From Cupriavidus sp. 2SB (lineage in GTDB: Bacteria; Pseudomonadota; Gammaproteobacteria; Burkholderiales; Burkholderiaceae), in the NCBI RefSeq assembly GCF_005503625.1, contig NZ_SCMX01000018.1, positions 36,225-100,224 of the forward strand: a DNA stretch of 64,000 nucleotides, read 5' to 3'. Under the pieces are notes generated by a model. The model ran no database searches. It was not told where the DNA came from and was given only the letters and a program-made list of their open reading frames with translations. Below, one piece after another: positions 35,227-44,027 of the stretch (position 1 is the stretch's first letter; the number at the start of each line of letters is the position of its first letter). The position numbers and the translations under genes are program-made.

Positions 35227-35979
35227 ATGGACGCTGTCGTGGCCCGATTGCAGACAGGCTTGTACATGCCATCCATTCCCAAACGCCCCCCGACGGAATC
35301 GCACGCGATAGACAGTAACGCGTGCGTCATCGTTGTTGAAGACGATGAGATGCTCTGTTCAGGAATGGAGAGCTTGTTCCGGTCCATGGCACTGGATGTA
35401 CGGTGCTACCCGTCCGCTGTAGCGTTTCTCGGCGCTCGGATTCCCGACGTCCAACGTTGCCTGGTTCTCGATATCCAGCTACGTGGACCAAGCGGTCTCG
35501 AACTGCAGGCGATGCTGCGCGAAAACGGCGACGTGCTCCCCGTCATCTTCATCTCCGCGCACGGTGACGTGGCCACCACCGTCGCTGCAATGAAGGCTGG
35601 TGCCACTAACTTCCTTGCCAAACCGTTTCGTGAAAACGATCTCATTGACGCCGTGATGGAGGCCCTGCGCGCCGACGGCGCAAGACGTGCAAGAGATCGC
35701 GAGGATGCAGGCCTGCGTGCCGCCTATGAGAGCTTGACTCCGCGGGAGCGCGAAGTCATGGCCCTCGCTACCCAAGGCTTTACCAACAAGGAAGTGGCAC
35801 GGCACGTCGGCATCAGTGAGGTCACCGTCAAGTTGCATAGATCCAATGCCGCGCAGAAAATGCGCGCGCGAACGTTCGCCGATCTGGTGATCATGGCTCA
35901 CCATCTTGGTCTTCGGGACCACCGCAGAATGGAAGCCGACATACACGCGCCCCAAGACATGCAGTTCAGAATGGTCTAG
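35227..35979 (+). CDS. FixJ/NarL-type response regulator
   Basis: A 250-residue regulator. The receiver is intact: acidic pair in VVEDDEM, phospho-acceptor Asp in CLVLDIQLRG, Ser in FISAHGD and Lys in FLAKPFREND. The C-terminal LuxR helix-turn-helix reads LTPREREVMALATQGFTNKEVARHVGISE (shortened). The first 30 residues are polar and may be leader: ATG at 35266 is an alternative start. It precedes the histidine kinase gene by 128 bp on the same strand, its likely partner. It is closely similar to the regulator at 60630, sharing LRG-x-x-GLELQA and AMKAGA/AMRAGA. Confidence 0.9.
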   Translation: MDAVVARLQTGLYMPSIPKRPPTESHAIDSNACVIVVEDDEMLCSGMESLFRSMALDVRCYPSAVAFLGARIPDVQRCLVLDIQLRGPSGLELQAMLRENGDVLPVIFISAHGDVATTVAAMKAGATNFLAKPFRENDLIDAVMEALRADGARRARDREDAGLRAAYESLTPREREVMALATQGFTNKEVARHVGISEVTVKLHRSNAAQKMRARTFADLVIMAHHLGLRDHRRMEADIHAPQDMQFRMV

Positions 35980-36107
35980 CGCGCAAAGCAACTGAACGCC
36001 GCTCGGCCGATACCAAGGTATAGCAACCGGGTTGCGCCAAAGATGCTTCCCGCGCGATATGATTGCTCGCCCTTCGTTGACTCACCTTGATGAGAAGACC
36101 TGCAACC

Positions 36108-37637
36108 ATGGGTGATACACGCCCCTCCCCTTTCTCGCTCCCCCTGCGTCGTGCCGTTCAACCGTGGCTAGCTGCCGTCCGTACTGTCGACGCGAACGCG
36201 GATACTCCGGCGAAGGCCTGGAGGCACTGGTTGGTCACTGCCATTGCCGCGACGATCTTTGCCATTGATTCCATGCCGGGACTCGACTATGCCATCGCCG
36301 CACTTCATGTGATCGTGGTCCTGATGTGCCAGTGGGTGTTGCGACCGCGCCAGATTCTCTACGTCACCGGCCTCTGTATGCTGCTTGCTCTCTGTGCCTT
36401 CGGCATTTCCAGCCAAGGAGTGTTTCATGCCGATTCGGCGGTCAGGTGCGGCGTCAGCCTGGCCGCGATTTCCATTGCCGGCTATCTGGGATATCGCAGC
36501 CGCATGGCGATTGATGCGATGCGCCGCCAGGGTATCGAACTGGGCCGCACGACCGCACTTCTTGCCGGCGCGCAGGCACTCAGCCGTACCGGCAGCCTCA
36601 GTCTGGACGTAGCCACCCGGTCTCTGACATGGTCTGAGCAAACAGCACGCATCTTCGGTCTTCCACCGGAGACCCAGCCGACGATTGAACTGCTGTTAAC
36701 GCATGTACATCGCGCGGATCGCGAGATGGTTCGGGAAATGATTGATGAAGCCATTCTTGGCGCGCCTAGCCTGGAGATGGAGCATCGGTTGGAATGGCCA
36801 GACGGGTCGGTGCGCCACGTACGGTTTCGTGCGAATCAAGCGATCGGGGTGTCTGGTGGATTGGAATACCATGGCGTCCTGATCGACGTGACAGACTCCC
36901 ATCGTCAGCATGAAGCGATGCAGTCCTTGCAGTCCGAACTCGCACATGTGGGGCGCGTTGCGACACTAGGCGAACTGTCGGCTTCGCTCGCGCACGAGAT
37001 TCGCCAACCGCTTGGAGCCATTGCGCTTCATTCTGGATCAGCATTACGCTGGCTGTGCCGCACCGACCCAAACCTAGCGGAGGCGACCGCAAACCTCGGC
37101 CACATCAGAGCCGCGGCCGAACGTGCCGAGGCGGTCGTGGAGAGTCTGCGCAAGCTGTCACGTCCCGACTCAGGCGAGTACCGTTGCTTCTGCCTCGGCG
37201 AAGCCATCGCCGAAACGCTCCCGCTTCTGCGGCATGACCTGAATCGCACTGGCACCAGCCTCGAGATTGATCTCTCCGATGACCTGCCTCAGGTAGCTGG
37301 AGATCGCGTGCAGATCCAGCAGGTGGTGCTTAATCTGATCCTGAATGGTCTTCAGGCTATTGCGGCATGTGACATGGACCAGGGAAGGATGCGCATCTGC
37401 GGTTGGGTCGATGCAACGCAGATGGTTTGGATACGGATCACTGACAACGGTGCCGGCATCGCTTCAGATGACATGAAGCGCATCTTCACGCCATTCTTCA
37501 CAACCAAGTCCGAGGGCATGGGCATGGGCCTCTCGATATGTCGCACCATCATTGCACATCACGGTGGAACACTTTCAGCGTCCTCCCGACCCGGGAAGAC
37601 CGAATTCGTGTTCTCGCTAAAACGCGTGCTCCACTAG
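36108..37637 (+). CDS. Membrane PAS histidine kinase (FixL-type)
   Basis: A 509-residue kinase. The N-terminal third has about four hydrophobic segments (roughly 40-130), then a PAS domain (ARIFGLPPETQPT through HGVLIDVTDSHRQ), then the kinase core: H-box ASLAHEIRQPLGAI, N-box LNLILNGLQAI (Asn), G1 ITDNGAGI, F-box FTPFFTTK and G2 GMGMGLSICRTI. HEIRQPL is the form used by FixL and related kinases that pair with FixJ-like regulators. ATG at 36108 is preferred over 36090. It is the only such kinase in the window, while three FixJ-type regulators are present. A strong terminator follows. Confidence 0.9.
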   Translation: MGDTRPSPFSLPLRRAVQPWLAAVRTVDANADTPAKAWRHWLVTAIAATIFAIDSMPGLDYAIAALHVIVVLMCQWVLRPRQILYVTGLCMLLALCAFGISSQGVFHADSAVRCGVSLAAISIAGYLGYRSRMAIDAMRRQGIELGRTTALLAGAQALSRTGSLSLDVATRSLTWSEQTARIFGLPPETQPTIELLLTHVHRADREMVREMIDEAILGAPSLEMEHRLEWPDGSVRHVRFRANQAIGVSGGLEYHGVLIDVTDSHRQHEAMQSLQSELAHVGRVATLGELSASLAHEIRQPLGAIALHSGSALRWLCRTDPNLAEATANLGHIRAAAERAEAVVESLRKLSRPDSGEYRCFCLGEAIAETLPLLRHDLNRTGTSLEIDLSDDLPQVAGDRVQIQQVVLNLILNGLQAIAACDMDQGRMRICGWVDATQMVWIRITDNGAGIASDDMKRIFTPFFTTKSEGMGMGLSICRTIIAHHGGTLSASSRPGKTEFVFSLKRVLH

Positions 37638-37725
37638 GTTCGGAAAAACATACCTAGGCACAGTTGGACGGCGCTGCACCGTCATTTACTATTGACCTCG
37701 CCTCACTGTGAGGCATCCTCTCTTC

Positions 37726-37755
37726 CGCCCGCACTCCCCCGCGGGCGTTTTTTTT
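37726..37755 (+). terminator. Rho-independent terminator after the kinase gene
   Basis: CGCCCGC (37726-37732), an 8-base loop and GCGGGCG (37741-37747) form a perfect stem followed by eight T. It lies 89 bp past the kinase stop, and its T-run touches the stop codon of the convergent regulator. Confidence 0.88.
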
Positions 37756-38440
37756 AGGACGGAGTTCTTGCCTCTGATGGCAGAGCTCTAGAAGGATCGT
37801 CAATCACGTCCAGCTTGAACGCCATGATCACGAGGGCTGCAAAGCTCTGTGCAGCCATCTTCTTCATGAGCCTGCCCCGTTGTTGTTTCACGGTGATTTC
37901 ACTCAATCCCAGCTCGACCGCGATCTGCTTGTTCAGCATTCCGGAAGTAGCAAGCTGCATCACGCGCTGTTCGCGGCCAGACAGGGTTTCGTAGCGATCT
38001 CGTAGCGTTGCTCGCTCCTTTCGCCACTGCAATTGCCGGGAGCTGATACTCAGCGCCTCCCCGACCGCCTTGAGCAGGTCGTGATCGTGCACAGGACGCA
38101 ACAGAAAATGAATGTCGCCTGGATGAGCAACCGTGGTACTGATTCCCCCGTCGCCGGCGAGGAAGATGACGGGGATGAAGATCTTCTCCCGATCAAGCCG
38201 TCGGTACAGCTCAATTCCCACAGTGTCGTTGTTGCGTACATCCACAACCAGACAGCATGGGCCATCCGGCATCGCAAATCTGACAAACTCCGCGGTAGAC
38301 GCGAATGTCTCAACGCGAAAACCCAGCGCATGCAACAGGCCGCGCAACATGCGTCGGACGACAGGGTCGGCATTTACCACCAGGACCCATGATTGATCCG
38401 CTGCTGGCACGCTTGCCGCAGCGACGTTACTCGTATGCAT
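37754..38440 (-). CDS. FixJ-type regulator with degenerate receiver
   Basis: A 228-residue protein built like FixJ: receiver then LuxR helix-turn-helix ([37 protein letters not shown]). The receiver keeps the acceptor Asp67 (LVVDV) but the acidic pair is Asn23-Ala24 in VVNADPV, the Ser/Thr is Ala95 and the invariant Lys is Arg115 in FLLRPV. Phosphorylation in the usual way is therefore unlikely. ATG at 38440 is preferred (TGAGG upstream); 38464 is an alternative. It converges on the kinase gene and shares a terminator region. It may act constitutively, by protein contact, or as a modulator of the intact regulator at 35227. Confidence 0.85.
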   Translation of the reverse strand: MHTSNVAAASVPAADQSWVLVVNADPVVRRMLRGLLHALGFRVETFASTAEFVRFAMPDGPCCLVVDVRNNDTVGIELYRRLDREKIFIPVIFLAGDGGISTTVAHPGDIHFLLRPVHDHDLLKAVGEALSISSRQLQWRKERATLRDRYETLSGREQRVMQLATSGMLNKQIAVELGLSEITVKQQRGRLMKKMAAQSFAALVIMAFKLDVIDDPSRALPSEARTPS

Positions 38441-39057
38441 TGCCTCACCATATTTCACACGCATCGGACAGACGCGATGCCTGCATGGGCGCGGCGGCGC
38501 ATCGAAACGCCGACGCGCTGACTACGTTTAATTCGACAGGAGGCAATGTAGCAGGCGAAGCATCACATTAGATGAACCGCTCCATCATTGCCCGAGAACA
38601 GTGTTTTTAAACCTAGGTCTGGTAGGCAAAGAACCGATGCAGGCGGATACTTGCATCGTTGTGTCGTCCTAGTGGTTCGCAGGGTGTTTCCCTGTAGGCA
38701 CCCTGCATCTTTTCCAGATCACGACCGCGTATCGCGCGGCCGGCATGGCGAATTCTGGTCCTCTGTCAATGCTCTGCGGCCACCGCTGCATGGTGGACCT
38801 CTGACGTGTGTACAGCCGGACGCCTTCCTCTCCATAAGCATGCATATCGCCAATCAGGCTTCGCTTTCAATCACCAATGCGCGATGCCGTCGACTTCGGA
38901 ATCGGTACATTGATGCCTACCTTTCCAGCCTCGATCTACACGCCGCATCGACCGCGCATCGACCCCGTGCGCGATATCAGCATTGGGAATCACGAGAGAC
39001 CTGGAGCCACTTGCCATGGCGAGTCGCCTCGACTGCAATCCGGGGAAAGTTGAAGGC
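38441..39057. other. Gene-free divergent region with hairpin
   Basis: 617 bp between a leftward regulator and a rightward LysR. It includes ACCTAGGT near 38611, a perfect 8-bp hairpin at 38679-38706 (GCAGGGTG / CACCCTGC, followed by ATCTTTT) and no convincing coding frame. The hairpin could end a short untranslated RNA. Confidence 0.45.
38679..38706 (+). terminator. Hairpin with short T-run in gene-free region
   Basis: GCAGGGTG (38679-38686) pairs with CACCCTGC (38699-38706), 12-base loop, then ATCTTTT. No gene ends just before it on this strand, so it is either a weak terminator of a small RNA or a chance fold. Confidence 0.35.
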
Positions 39058-40011
39058 ATGATCCGAATGGGAATCGAATCCATTGGGGAGCGGACCTTCG
39101 AACTCTGGGCGCACATCCATTCCCTGGTATTGTTGTCGGAACACGGAAGCTTCACTGCGACTGCCTTGCGACTCGGCATCTCGAAAAGCGCGATGAGTCA
39201 ACGAATCGCCGACCTGGAGCGCGCGGCTGGTGTTCCGCTAGTCCATCGCACAACGCGGAGTGTGAGTCTCACCGACGCCGGCCGCCAGCTTGCCGAGGGA
39301 GCGCGAGCAAACTATGAGGACATCCAGAGAGGCTTTGTCCATGTGAAGGACTTGGCGGGAGTGCCCAGAGGCGTTGTGAGGATGACCGCTCCGGTCGCCC
39401 TTGGCAGACAACAGCTTGTGCCGAAGTTGCCGGGCTTCTTCAAACGCTACCCAGGAATTCGGGTAGAGCTGGATCTCTCCGATCGCTTCATTTCCCTCGC
39501 CCGGGAAGGTTTCGATCTCGCCATCCGTCATGCCGATGCGGCGCCAGACACGCACGTCGCGTGGTCGTTGTGCCGCACACAGGCGGTTCTCGTGGCGTCC
39601 CGCGCCTATCTGCGTCGAAAGGGAACTCCCGAGACTCCTGCCGACCTCGCCAATCACGACTGCCTGCAGTACGTGAGGCCGGGCGATGCCGCGAGCTGGA
39701 CCTTTTCTTCGGGACTCAGCGAGGCGCGGCATAGCGTGCCGGTACGAGGATCGTTCTCCGCCAATAATAGTGAAGCACTACAAGAAGCCGCACTCGGTGG
39801 CATGGGCATCGCGCTTGTCCCCGATTTCACAGCGCAGGCAGATCTAGCGTCAGGGAAACTTGTCCGAGTACTGCCCACATGGCTGCCAGCGGGAGCGTTT
39901 GGCGAGCAGCTACTAGCCATCCGTCCTTACTCCAGCACAATCCCACGCGCGGTTCGGGTACTGGTGGACTACTGGCGCGAAGCGCTGAAGAAGGGGTTCC
40001 TGCTCGGCTGA
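39058..40011 (+). CDS. LysR-family transcriptional regulator
   Basis: A protein of about 317 residues. The helix-turn-helix reads LVLLSEHGSFTATALRLGISKSAMSQRIADLE (shortened), with wing VHRTTRSVSLTDAGRQL and a full effector domain starting near GVVRMTAPVALG. Starts at 39058 and 39067 (ATG) are both possible, the latter with GAAGG ten bases away; TTG at 38983 would add an unconserved leader. Followed 48 bp later by the convergent wrbA gene. Likely a regulator of the aromatic/oxidative-stress type common next to quinone reductases, by context only. Confidence 0.88.
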   Translation: MIRMGIESIGERTFELWAHIHSLVLLSEHGSFTATALRLGISKSAMSQRIADLERAAGVPLVHRTTRSVSLTDAGRQLAEGARANYEDIQRGFVHVKDLAGVPRGVVRMTAPVALGRQQLVPKLPGFFKRYPGIRVELDLSDRFISLAREGFDLAIRHADAAPDTHVAWSLCRTQAVLVASRAYLRRKGTPETPADLANHDCLQYVRPGDAASWTFSSGLSEARHSVPVRGSFSANNSEALQEAALGGMGIALVPDFTAQADLASGKLVRVLPTWLPAGAFGEQLLAIRPYSSTIPRAVRVLVDYWREALKKGFLLG

Positions 40012-40059
40012 AAGGCTTTCCGCGGAAGACAGGCCCGCAGCAGTGCGGGCCCGGAACAC

Positions 40060-40674
40060 TTACTGAGCGCGGCCGCGCAGCAGCGCCGTGGTCACTTCCG
40101 CAATGTGCCTGCCTTGGAAGCGAGCGCCTTCCAGTTCATTCTCGCTTGGCGCACGCGAGCCATCCGCACCAGCCAACGTCGTGGCGCCATACGGAGCACC
40201 ACCCGTAACTTCGTCCATGCGCACCAGGCCCGAGAACGCGTAGGGCAATCCTACGGTGATCATGCCGTGATGCATCATGCTCGTCAGCACAGAGAACAGC
40301 GTGGTTTCAACACCACCGTGCTGGCTAGCGGTGGATACGAAAGCGCCGCCGACCTTGCCGATCAGCTTGCCTTCGGCCCACAGGCCGCCCGTCTGGTCGA
40401 GGAAGTTGGCCATCTGCGATGCTACGCGGCCGAAGCGCGTCGGAGTGCCGATGATGATGGCATCGTAGTCAGCCAGTTCTGCCGGCGTCGCAACCGCAGC
40501 GCTTTGATCGACCTTGGCACCCGCCTTGGCAGCTACATCTGGCGGCATCAGTTCCGGCACACGCTTGATGGTGGCTTCCGCACCCGCGCTGCGGGCGCCA
40601 TCAGCCACGGCTTTCGCCATCGATTCCACATGGCCGTAGGTTGAGTAGTAGAGCACCAATACCTTGGTCGTCAT
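40060..40674 (-). CDS. wrbA: WrbA-type NAD(P)H:quinone oxidoreductase
   Basis: A 204-residue flavodoxin-like protein. The FMN phosphate loop is [12 protein letters not shown], followed by the WrbA-specific insert and [23 protein letters not shown] and [13 protein letters not shown]. WrbA tetramers bind FMN and reduce quinones by two electrons, avoiding semiquinones. ATG at 40674 has AAGGAAATC. A very similar gene lies at 49046. Convergent with LysR at 39058, and divergent from the alpha/beta hydrolase at 41141. Confidence 0.95.
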   Translation of the reverse strand: MTTKVLVLYYSTYGHVESMAKAVADGARSAGAEATIKRVPELMPPDVAAKAGAKVDQSAAVATPAELADYDAIIIGTPTRFGRVASQMANFLDQTGGLWAEGKLIGKVGGAFVSTASQHGGVETTLFSVLTSMMHHGMITVGLPYAFSGLVRMDEVTGGAPYGATTLAGADGSRAPSENELEGARFQGRHIAEVTTALLRGRAQ

Positions 40675-41140
40675 TTGATTTCCTTGTCCTGTTCGTCAGT
40701 TTCATCCGCTTGCTGCGGACCTCAGGCCCCGCTGATTTCTATCTGCAGGGCCACCTCGCGAAGTTAGCAAGGAGCCCGGTGCGGTGTCTGCCGTGCCCGG
40801 GTTCGGGCATTTCATACCTGAGTACGGTTGACGGCAGCCAAGGCGATCCTGGTGCTGCAAACGACGTCTCCCACAACCTTTCCATAGACCTATACCTGGG
40901 TCTGCATGTTCTGCACCAAAGGCTCGCCGGCCGATGCCAATCGCCAGTTCCGTTGAAAGGACGGCAACTATAGGCTTGAAACACTGCCTGGAACCGAGGG
41001 GGCCAGTTAGGCACGCGTGATCCTCGATGGCCTCTGATTTGCGTAACTGTTAAAATAGTCCTTGACAGGTTACGATAAGCAGATAGAATTCGTTTCACAG
41101 CAACACCACACCTTTCGAAACCATCCATCAGGAGAGAGAA
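40675..41140. other. Divergent control region between wrbA and hydrolase
   Basis: 466 bp with no coding frame of note. Its right end holds a good sigma-70-type promoter for the hydrolase (41062-41089). A TATACCTGGGTC segment near 40892 resembles the ACCTAGGT-type motif found near the FixJ-type genes. Confidence 0.5.
41062..41089 (+). promoter_or_regulatory. Sigma-70-type promoter of the hydrolase gene
   Basis: TTGACA (41062-41067), 16-bp spacer and TAGAAT (41084-41089). This gives a start near 41096 and a 45-base leader before ATG 41141. A loose inverted repeat (TAACTGT at 41044 and ACAGGTTA at 41065) overlaps the -35 and could be a repressor site. Confidence 0.7.
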
Positions 41141-42019
41141 ATGAGCGTGACCGCCACCCCCGATTCGACCGTGCAATACCGTTTTGCCGACGCCGATGGC
41201 GTACGGGTTTTCTATCGCGAGGCTGGCGATGCCCAGGCGCCCGTGATGCTGCTGCTCCATGGCTTTCCGAGTTCCTCGCATCAGTTCCGCAATCTGATTC
41301 CTCAACTCGCGAAGCACTTCCGCGTGATCGCACCGGACCTGCCCGGTTTCGGTTTCACCGAAGTACCCGCCGGTCGCAATTACCAGTACACCTTCGACAA
41401 CATCGCCAAGACCATCGGTGCCTTTGTGGACGAAATCGGTCTCAAGCGCTACGCGATGTACTTCTTCGACTATGGTGCACCCACCGGTCTGCGCCTGGCG
41501 CTCGCCCACCCCGAACGTGTCACCGGTCTGGTGTCACAGAACGGCAATGCATATCTCGAGGGCTTGGGCGACGCTTGGGCACCTATCCGGGCCTACTGGG
41601 CGGACGCAAGCCAGGCCAATCGCCAGACCATCCATGACGCCATCCTTCACCTGGAAGGCACCAAGTGGCAGTACGTTCATGGCGTCGCCAATCCGGACAG
41701 TGTGGCGCCGGAGTCGTACGTGCTGGACGCGGCCCTGCTGGAACGACCCGGCAACAAGGACATCCAACTGGACCTGTTCCTGGACTATGCAAACAACCTG
41801 AAGCTGTATCCGGAATTCCAGGCGTTCTTCCGTAAGGCTCAAGTCCCGACGCTGGTGATTTGGGGCAAGAACGATCCGTTCTTCATCCCTCCGGGTGCCG
41901 AAGCCTACAAGCGTGATAACGCCAACGCCGTGGTGGAACTGCTCGATACCGGACACTTCGCCCTGGAAACTCACGGCGAGTACATCGGGCAGCGCATCAT
42001 CGACGTACTGACTCGATAA
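41141..42019 (+). CDS. Alpha/beta hydrolase with Asp nucleophile (dehalogenase/epoxide hydrolase type)
   Basis: A 292-residue cytosolic hydrolase. The nucleophile elbow is YFFDYGAPTGLRLA, with Asp110 where most relatives have Ser, as in haloalkane dehalogenases and epoxide hydrolases. Oxyanion strand LLLHGFPSSSHQ, acid in WGKNDPFFIP, and His in TGHFALE complete the triad. No signal peptide. ATG at 41141 has GAGAG just before it and its own strong promoter. A terminator follows at 42132. The substrate is unknown; the abundant cap region (residues about 135-215) is intact. Confidence 0.88.
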   Translation: MSVTATPDSTVQYRFADADGVRVFYREAGDAQAPVMLLLHGFPSSSHQFRNLIPQLAKHFRVIAPDLPGFGFTEVPAGRNYQYTFDNIAKTIGAFVDEIGLKRYAMYFFDYGAPTGLRLALAHPERVTGLVSQNGNAYLEGLGDAWAPIRAYWADASQANRQTIHDAILHLEGTKWQYVHGVANPDSVAPESYVLDAALLERPGNKDIQLDLFLDYANNLKLYPEFQAFFRKAQVPTLVIWGKNDPFFIPPGAEAYKRDNANAVVELLDTGHFALETHGEYIGQRIIDVLTR

Positions 42020-42131
42020 GACGGCTCGACATACGACTGCCTTTCCAATCAAAGCCATCACTGGATTGCATGTCAGACATCAGGCACCAGGATCGATAGG
42101 AGATCGGAGAGAATTGGGTCACACTCCGTAG

Positions 42132-42170
42132 CGTGCGGTACCGTTGCTGGGCGGTCCGCACGTTTTTTTT
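42132..42170 (+). terminator. Rho-independent terminator directly before the LysE start
   Basis: CGTGCGG (42132-42138) pairs with CCGCACG (42156-42162), 17-base loop, followed by eight T (42163-42170). It ends only six bases before the ATG of the LysE-family gene at 42177. It should end the hydrolase transcript; its closeness to the next start is unusual. Confidence 0.8.
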
Positions 42171-42176
42171 CTGATC

Positions 42177-42809
42177 ATGACTCTTATCGCTATGCTCGCC
42201 GGCATCGGCGCAACGCTTGCCGTAGGTGCCGCGAGCCCGGGCCCTACCTTCCTCATGGTGGCGCGCACAGCGGTTTCGCGCTCCCGTCGTGAGAGCTTGA
42301 CGCTTGTCACCGGGATTGGCCTGGGAAGCGTACTTCTCGCGACACTCGCGGTCTGCGGACTGCACACACTGCTCGTTGCCGCCCCGAAGGCCTATTTCGT
42401 ACTGCGTGTCATTGGTGGCATTTATCTACTGGCTGTAGGCTTCTCCATGTGGCGCGGGTCCATGTCGGACAACGCGATGCAGGCGGCATCCTTGACGCCC
42501 GAGCAAACCACGACCAGTGCACGCAGAATCCTTATTGGCGGGCTTGCCATGCAGATTTCAAACCCCAAGACCTTGGTGGTCTATGCGAGCGTATTCGCGA
42601 CATTCCTTCCGCAACATGTGTCGATACTTGGGGCCGTCGCAATTCCGGTAGTGGTATTTGGAGTCGAGGCGGGTTGGTATGCAACAGTGGCGATGTTGTT
42701 GGCTACTGAGCGCCCCCGCAGGGCCTATCTGCGGTTGCGGAAGTGGATTGATCGCACGGCAGGCACGCTAATGGCGGCGCTGGGAATCAAGCTTCTCGCG
42801 AGCGCATGA
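42177..42809 (+). CDS. LysE/RhtB-family exporter
   Basis: A 210-residue, six-helix amino-acid or metabolite exporter. The family hallmark GAASPGPTFLMVARTAVSRSRRESLTLVTGIGLG (shortened) appears after helix 1, and NPKTLVVYASVFATFLP marks helix 4. ATG at 42177 is chosen because an in-frame TTG at 42144 lies inside the terminator hairpin. No ribosome-binding site is visible for 42177; ATG at 42192 is an alternative. It stands alone between hydrolase and the exported crotonase gene. Confidence 0.88.
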   Translation: MTLIAMLAGIGATLAVGAASPGPTFLMVARTAVSRSRRESLTLVTGIGLGSVLLATLAVCGLHTLLVAAPKAYFVLRVIGGIYLLAVGFSMWRGSMSDNAMQAASLTPEQTTTSARRILIGGLAMQISNPKTLVVYASVFATFLPQHVSILGAVAIPVVVFGVEAGWYATVAMLLATERPRRAYLRLRKWIDRTAGTLMAALGIKLLASA

Positions 42810-43001
42810 GTTGCGGCCTGAATTCCTGGTCACCCATGCACTAGTCGGAATTGTTCTGCGGACGAAAAAGTATTGTACTGACTGGCACCTGTCGGCATAG
42901 CCTCACGCCGTATAGGCTGTTCTCAAACGGCAGCGTACGCGTGCTTCATGCACCAGGCGATGCTGCCGAATGATCGACATCCCATCCGACAGGAAACTAT
43001 C

Positions 43002-43982
43002 ATGCAGCCTTCCCGCCCTGCCATTCGCCCTCGCATGGTCAAAGCCGTTACCGTAGCGACCACTTCCGTGATCCTCGGCATCGGCCTTTTGGCACCCCAC
43101 GCTCAAGCCGCAGGCGACTCCACCAACGCCGTCCCTCAAGCCAGCCTGCAACGGACTCAGGCGGCGGCCCATGTTCGGCTGACCAAGGTCACACCAGCCT
43201 ATTGGAAAGTTACGCTGGCCAATCCGCCTCTCAACATCATCGGCCCGAACGAAGTCCGAGAACTGGCCAGCATCGTCGCCCAGATCGAGGCTGACGGGAA
43301 TGTGAAGGTGGTCGTTTTCGATAGCGCTGTCCCTGGATATTTTTCGGCTCACTACGACCTGCTCGCTCCGCTCGAGGACTCCACCGGCATGAAGCCGGGT
43401 CCCACTGGCATGCACCCGGTCCCGGACATGATGGTGCGTATTGCCCGACTGCCGGTGGTGACGATCTCCTCGATCCGAGGCCGCGCCACTGGCATCGGAA
43501 GCGAACTGATACTCGCGACCGATATGCGGTTCGCAAGCCGGGAGAAGGCTGTGCTGTCGCAATGGGAAGTAGGTGCCGGCCTTGTCGCGGGAGGCGGTCC
43601 GCAGGCCCGGCTCCCGCGCCTGGTCGGCCGTGGCCGCGCCATCGAGATCCTCATCGGATCGGATGACATCAATGGCGACATCGCGGAACGCTATGGGTAC
43701 GTCAACAGGTCCCTGCCGGACGCGAAGCTGGACAAGTTCGTCGATTCGCTGGCGCGACGGATTGCATCGTTCGACCGTCAAGCGATCGTCGACACCAAGC
43801 GGCTGGTTGATGTGGCAAGCCTGCCCCCTGACGCCGAGATGCAGCCCATCTGGGATGCGTTCATTGCGTCGGTTGGTCGCCCTGAGACACAAGCTCGCCT
43901 GAAGACACTGATCGACAAGGGTCTTCAGAAACCGGGGGACATCGAGAAGAACCTTGGCCAAGCCACAGGTGACCTCAAGTAA
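43002..43982 (+). CDS. Crotonase-fold protein with a signal peptide
   Basis: A 326-residue member of the enoyl-CoA hydratase/isomerase fold. The first 36 residues form an export signal: basic (RPRMVKAV), hydrophobic (TVATTSVILGIGLLAP) and HAQAAG cleavage. Then come PGYFSAHYDLL (first oxyanion loop), IRGRATGIGSELILATDMRFAS (second) and SQWEVGAGLVAGGG, which keeps the Glu of the catalytic pair. ATG at 43002 has AGGAAAC. Crotonases normally act on CoA thioesters in the cytosol, where CoA is; an exported one is unexpected. It may hydrolyse or bind a non-CoA substrate. It precedes a YbfB-type MFS gene by 45 bp. Confidence 0.82.
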   Translation: MQPSRPAIRPRMVKAVTVATTSVILGIGLLAPHAQAAGDSTNAVPQASLQRTQAAAHVRLTKVTPAYWKVTLANPPLNIIGPNEVRELASIVAQIEADGNVKVVVFDSAVPGYFSAHYDLLAPLEDSTGMKPGPTGMHPVPDMMVRIARLPVVTISSIRGRATGIGSELILATDMRFASREKAVLSQWEVGAGLVAGGGPQARLPRLVGRGRAIEILIGSDDINGDIAERYGYVNRSLPDAKLDKFVDSLARRIASFDRQAIVDTKRLVDVASLPPDAEMQPIWDAFIASVGRPETQARLKTLIDKGLQKPGDIEKNLGQATGDLK

Positions 43983-44027
43983 TTCGCGAGAGACGGCTCT
44001 GCGTTGCAATACCGCCGCAGAGCCGCA

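Noticed and set aside
38588..39061. A 157-codon plus-strand frame in the gap before the LysR gene
   Set aside because: No ribosome-binding site, no recognisable family, and composition rich in Arg/His/Ser as in chance frames.
42144..42176. TTG start for the LysE gene at 42144
   Set aside because: It lies inside the loop of a strong terminator hairpin.
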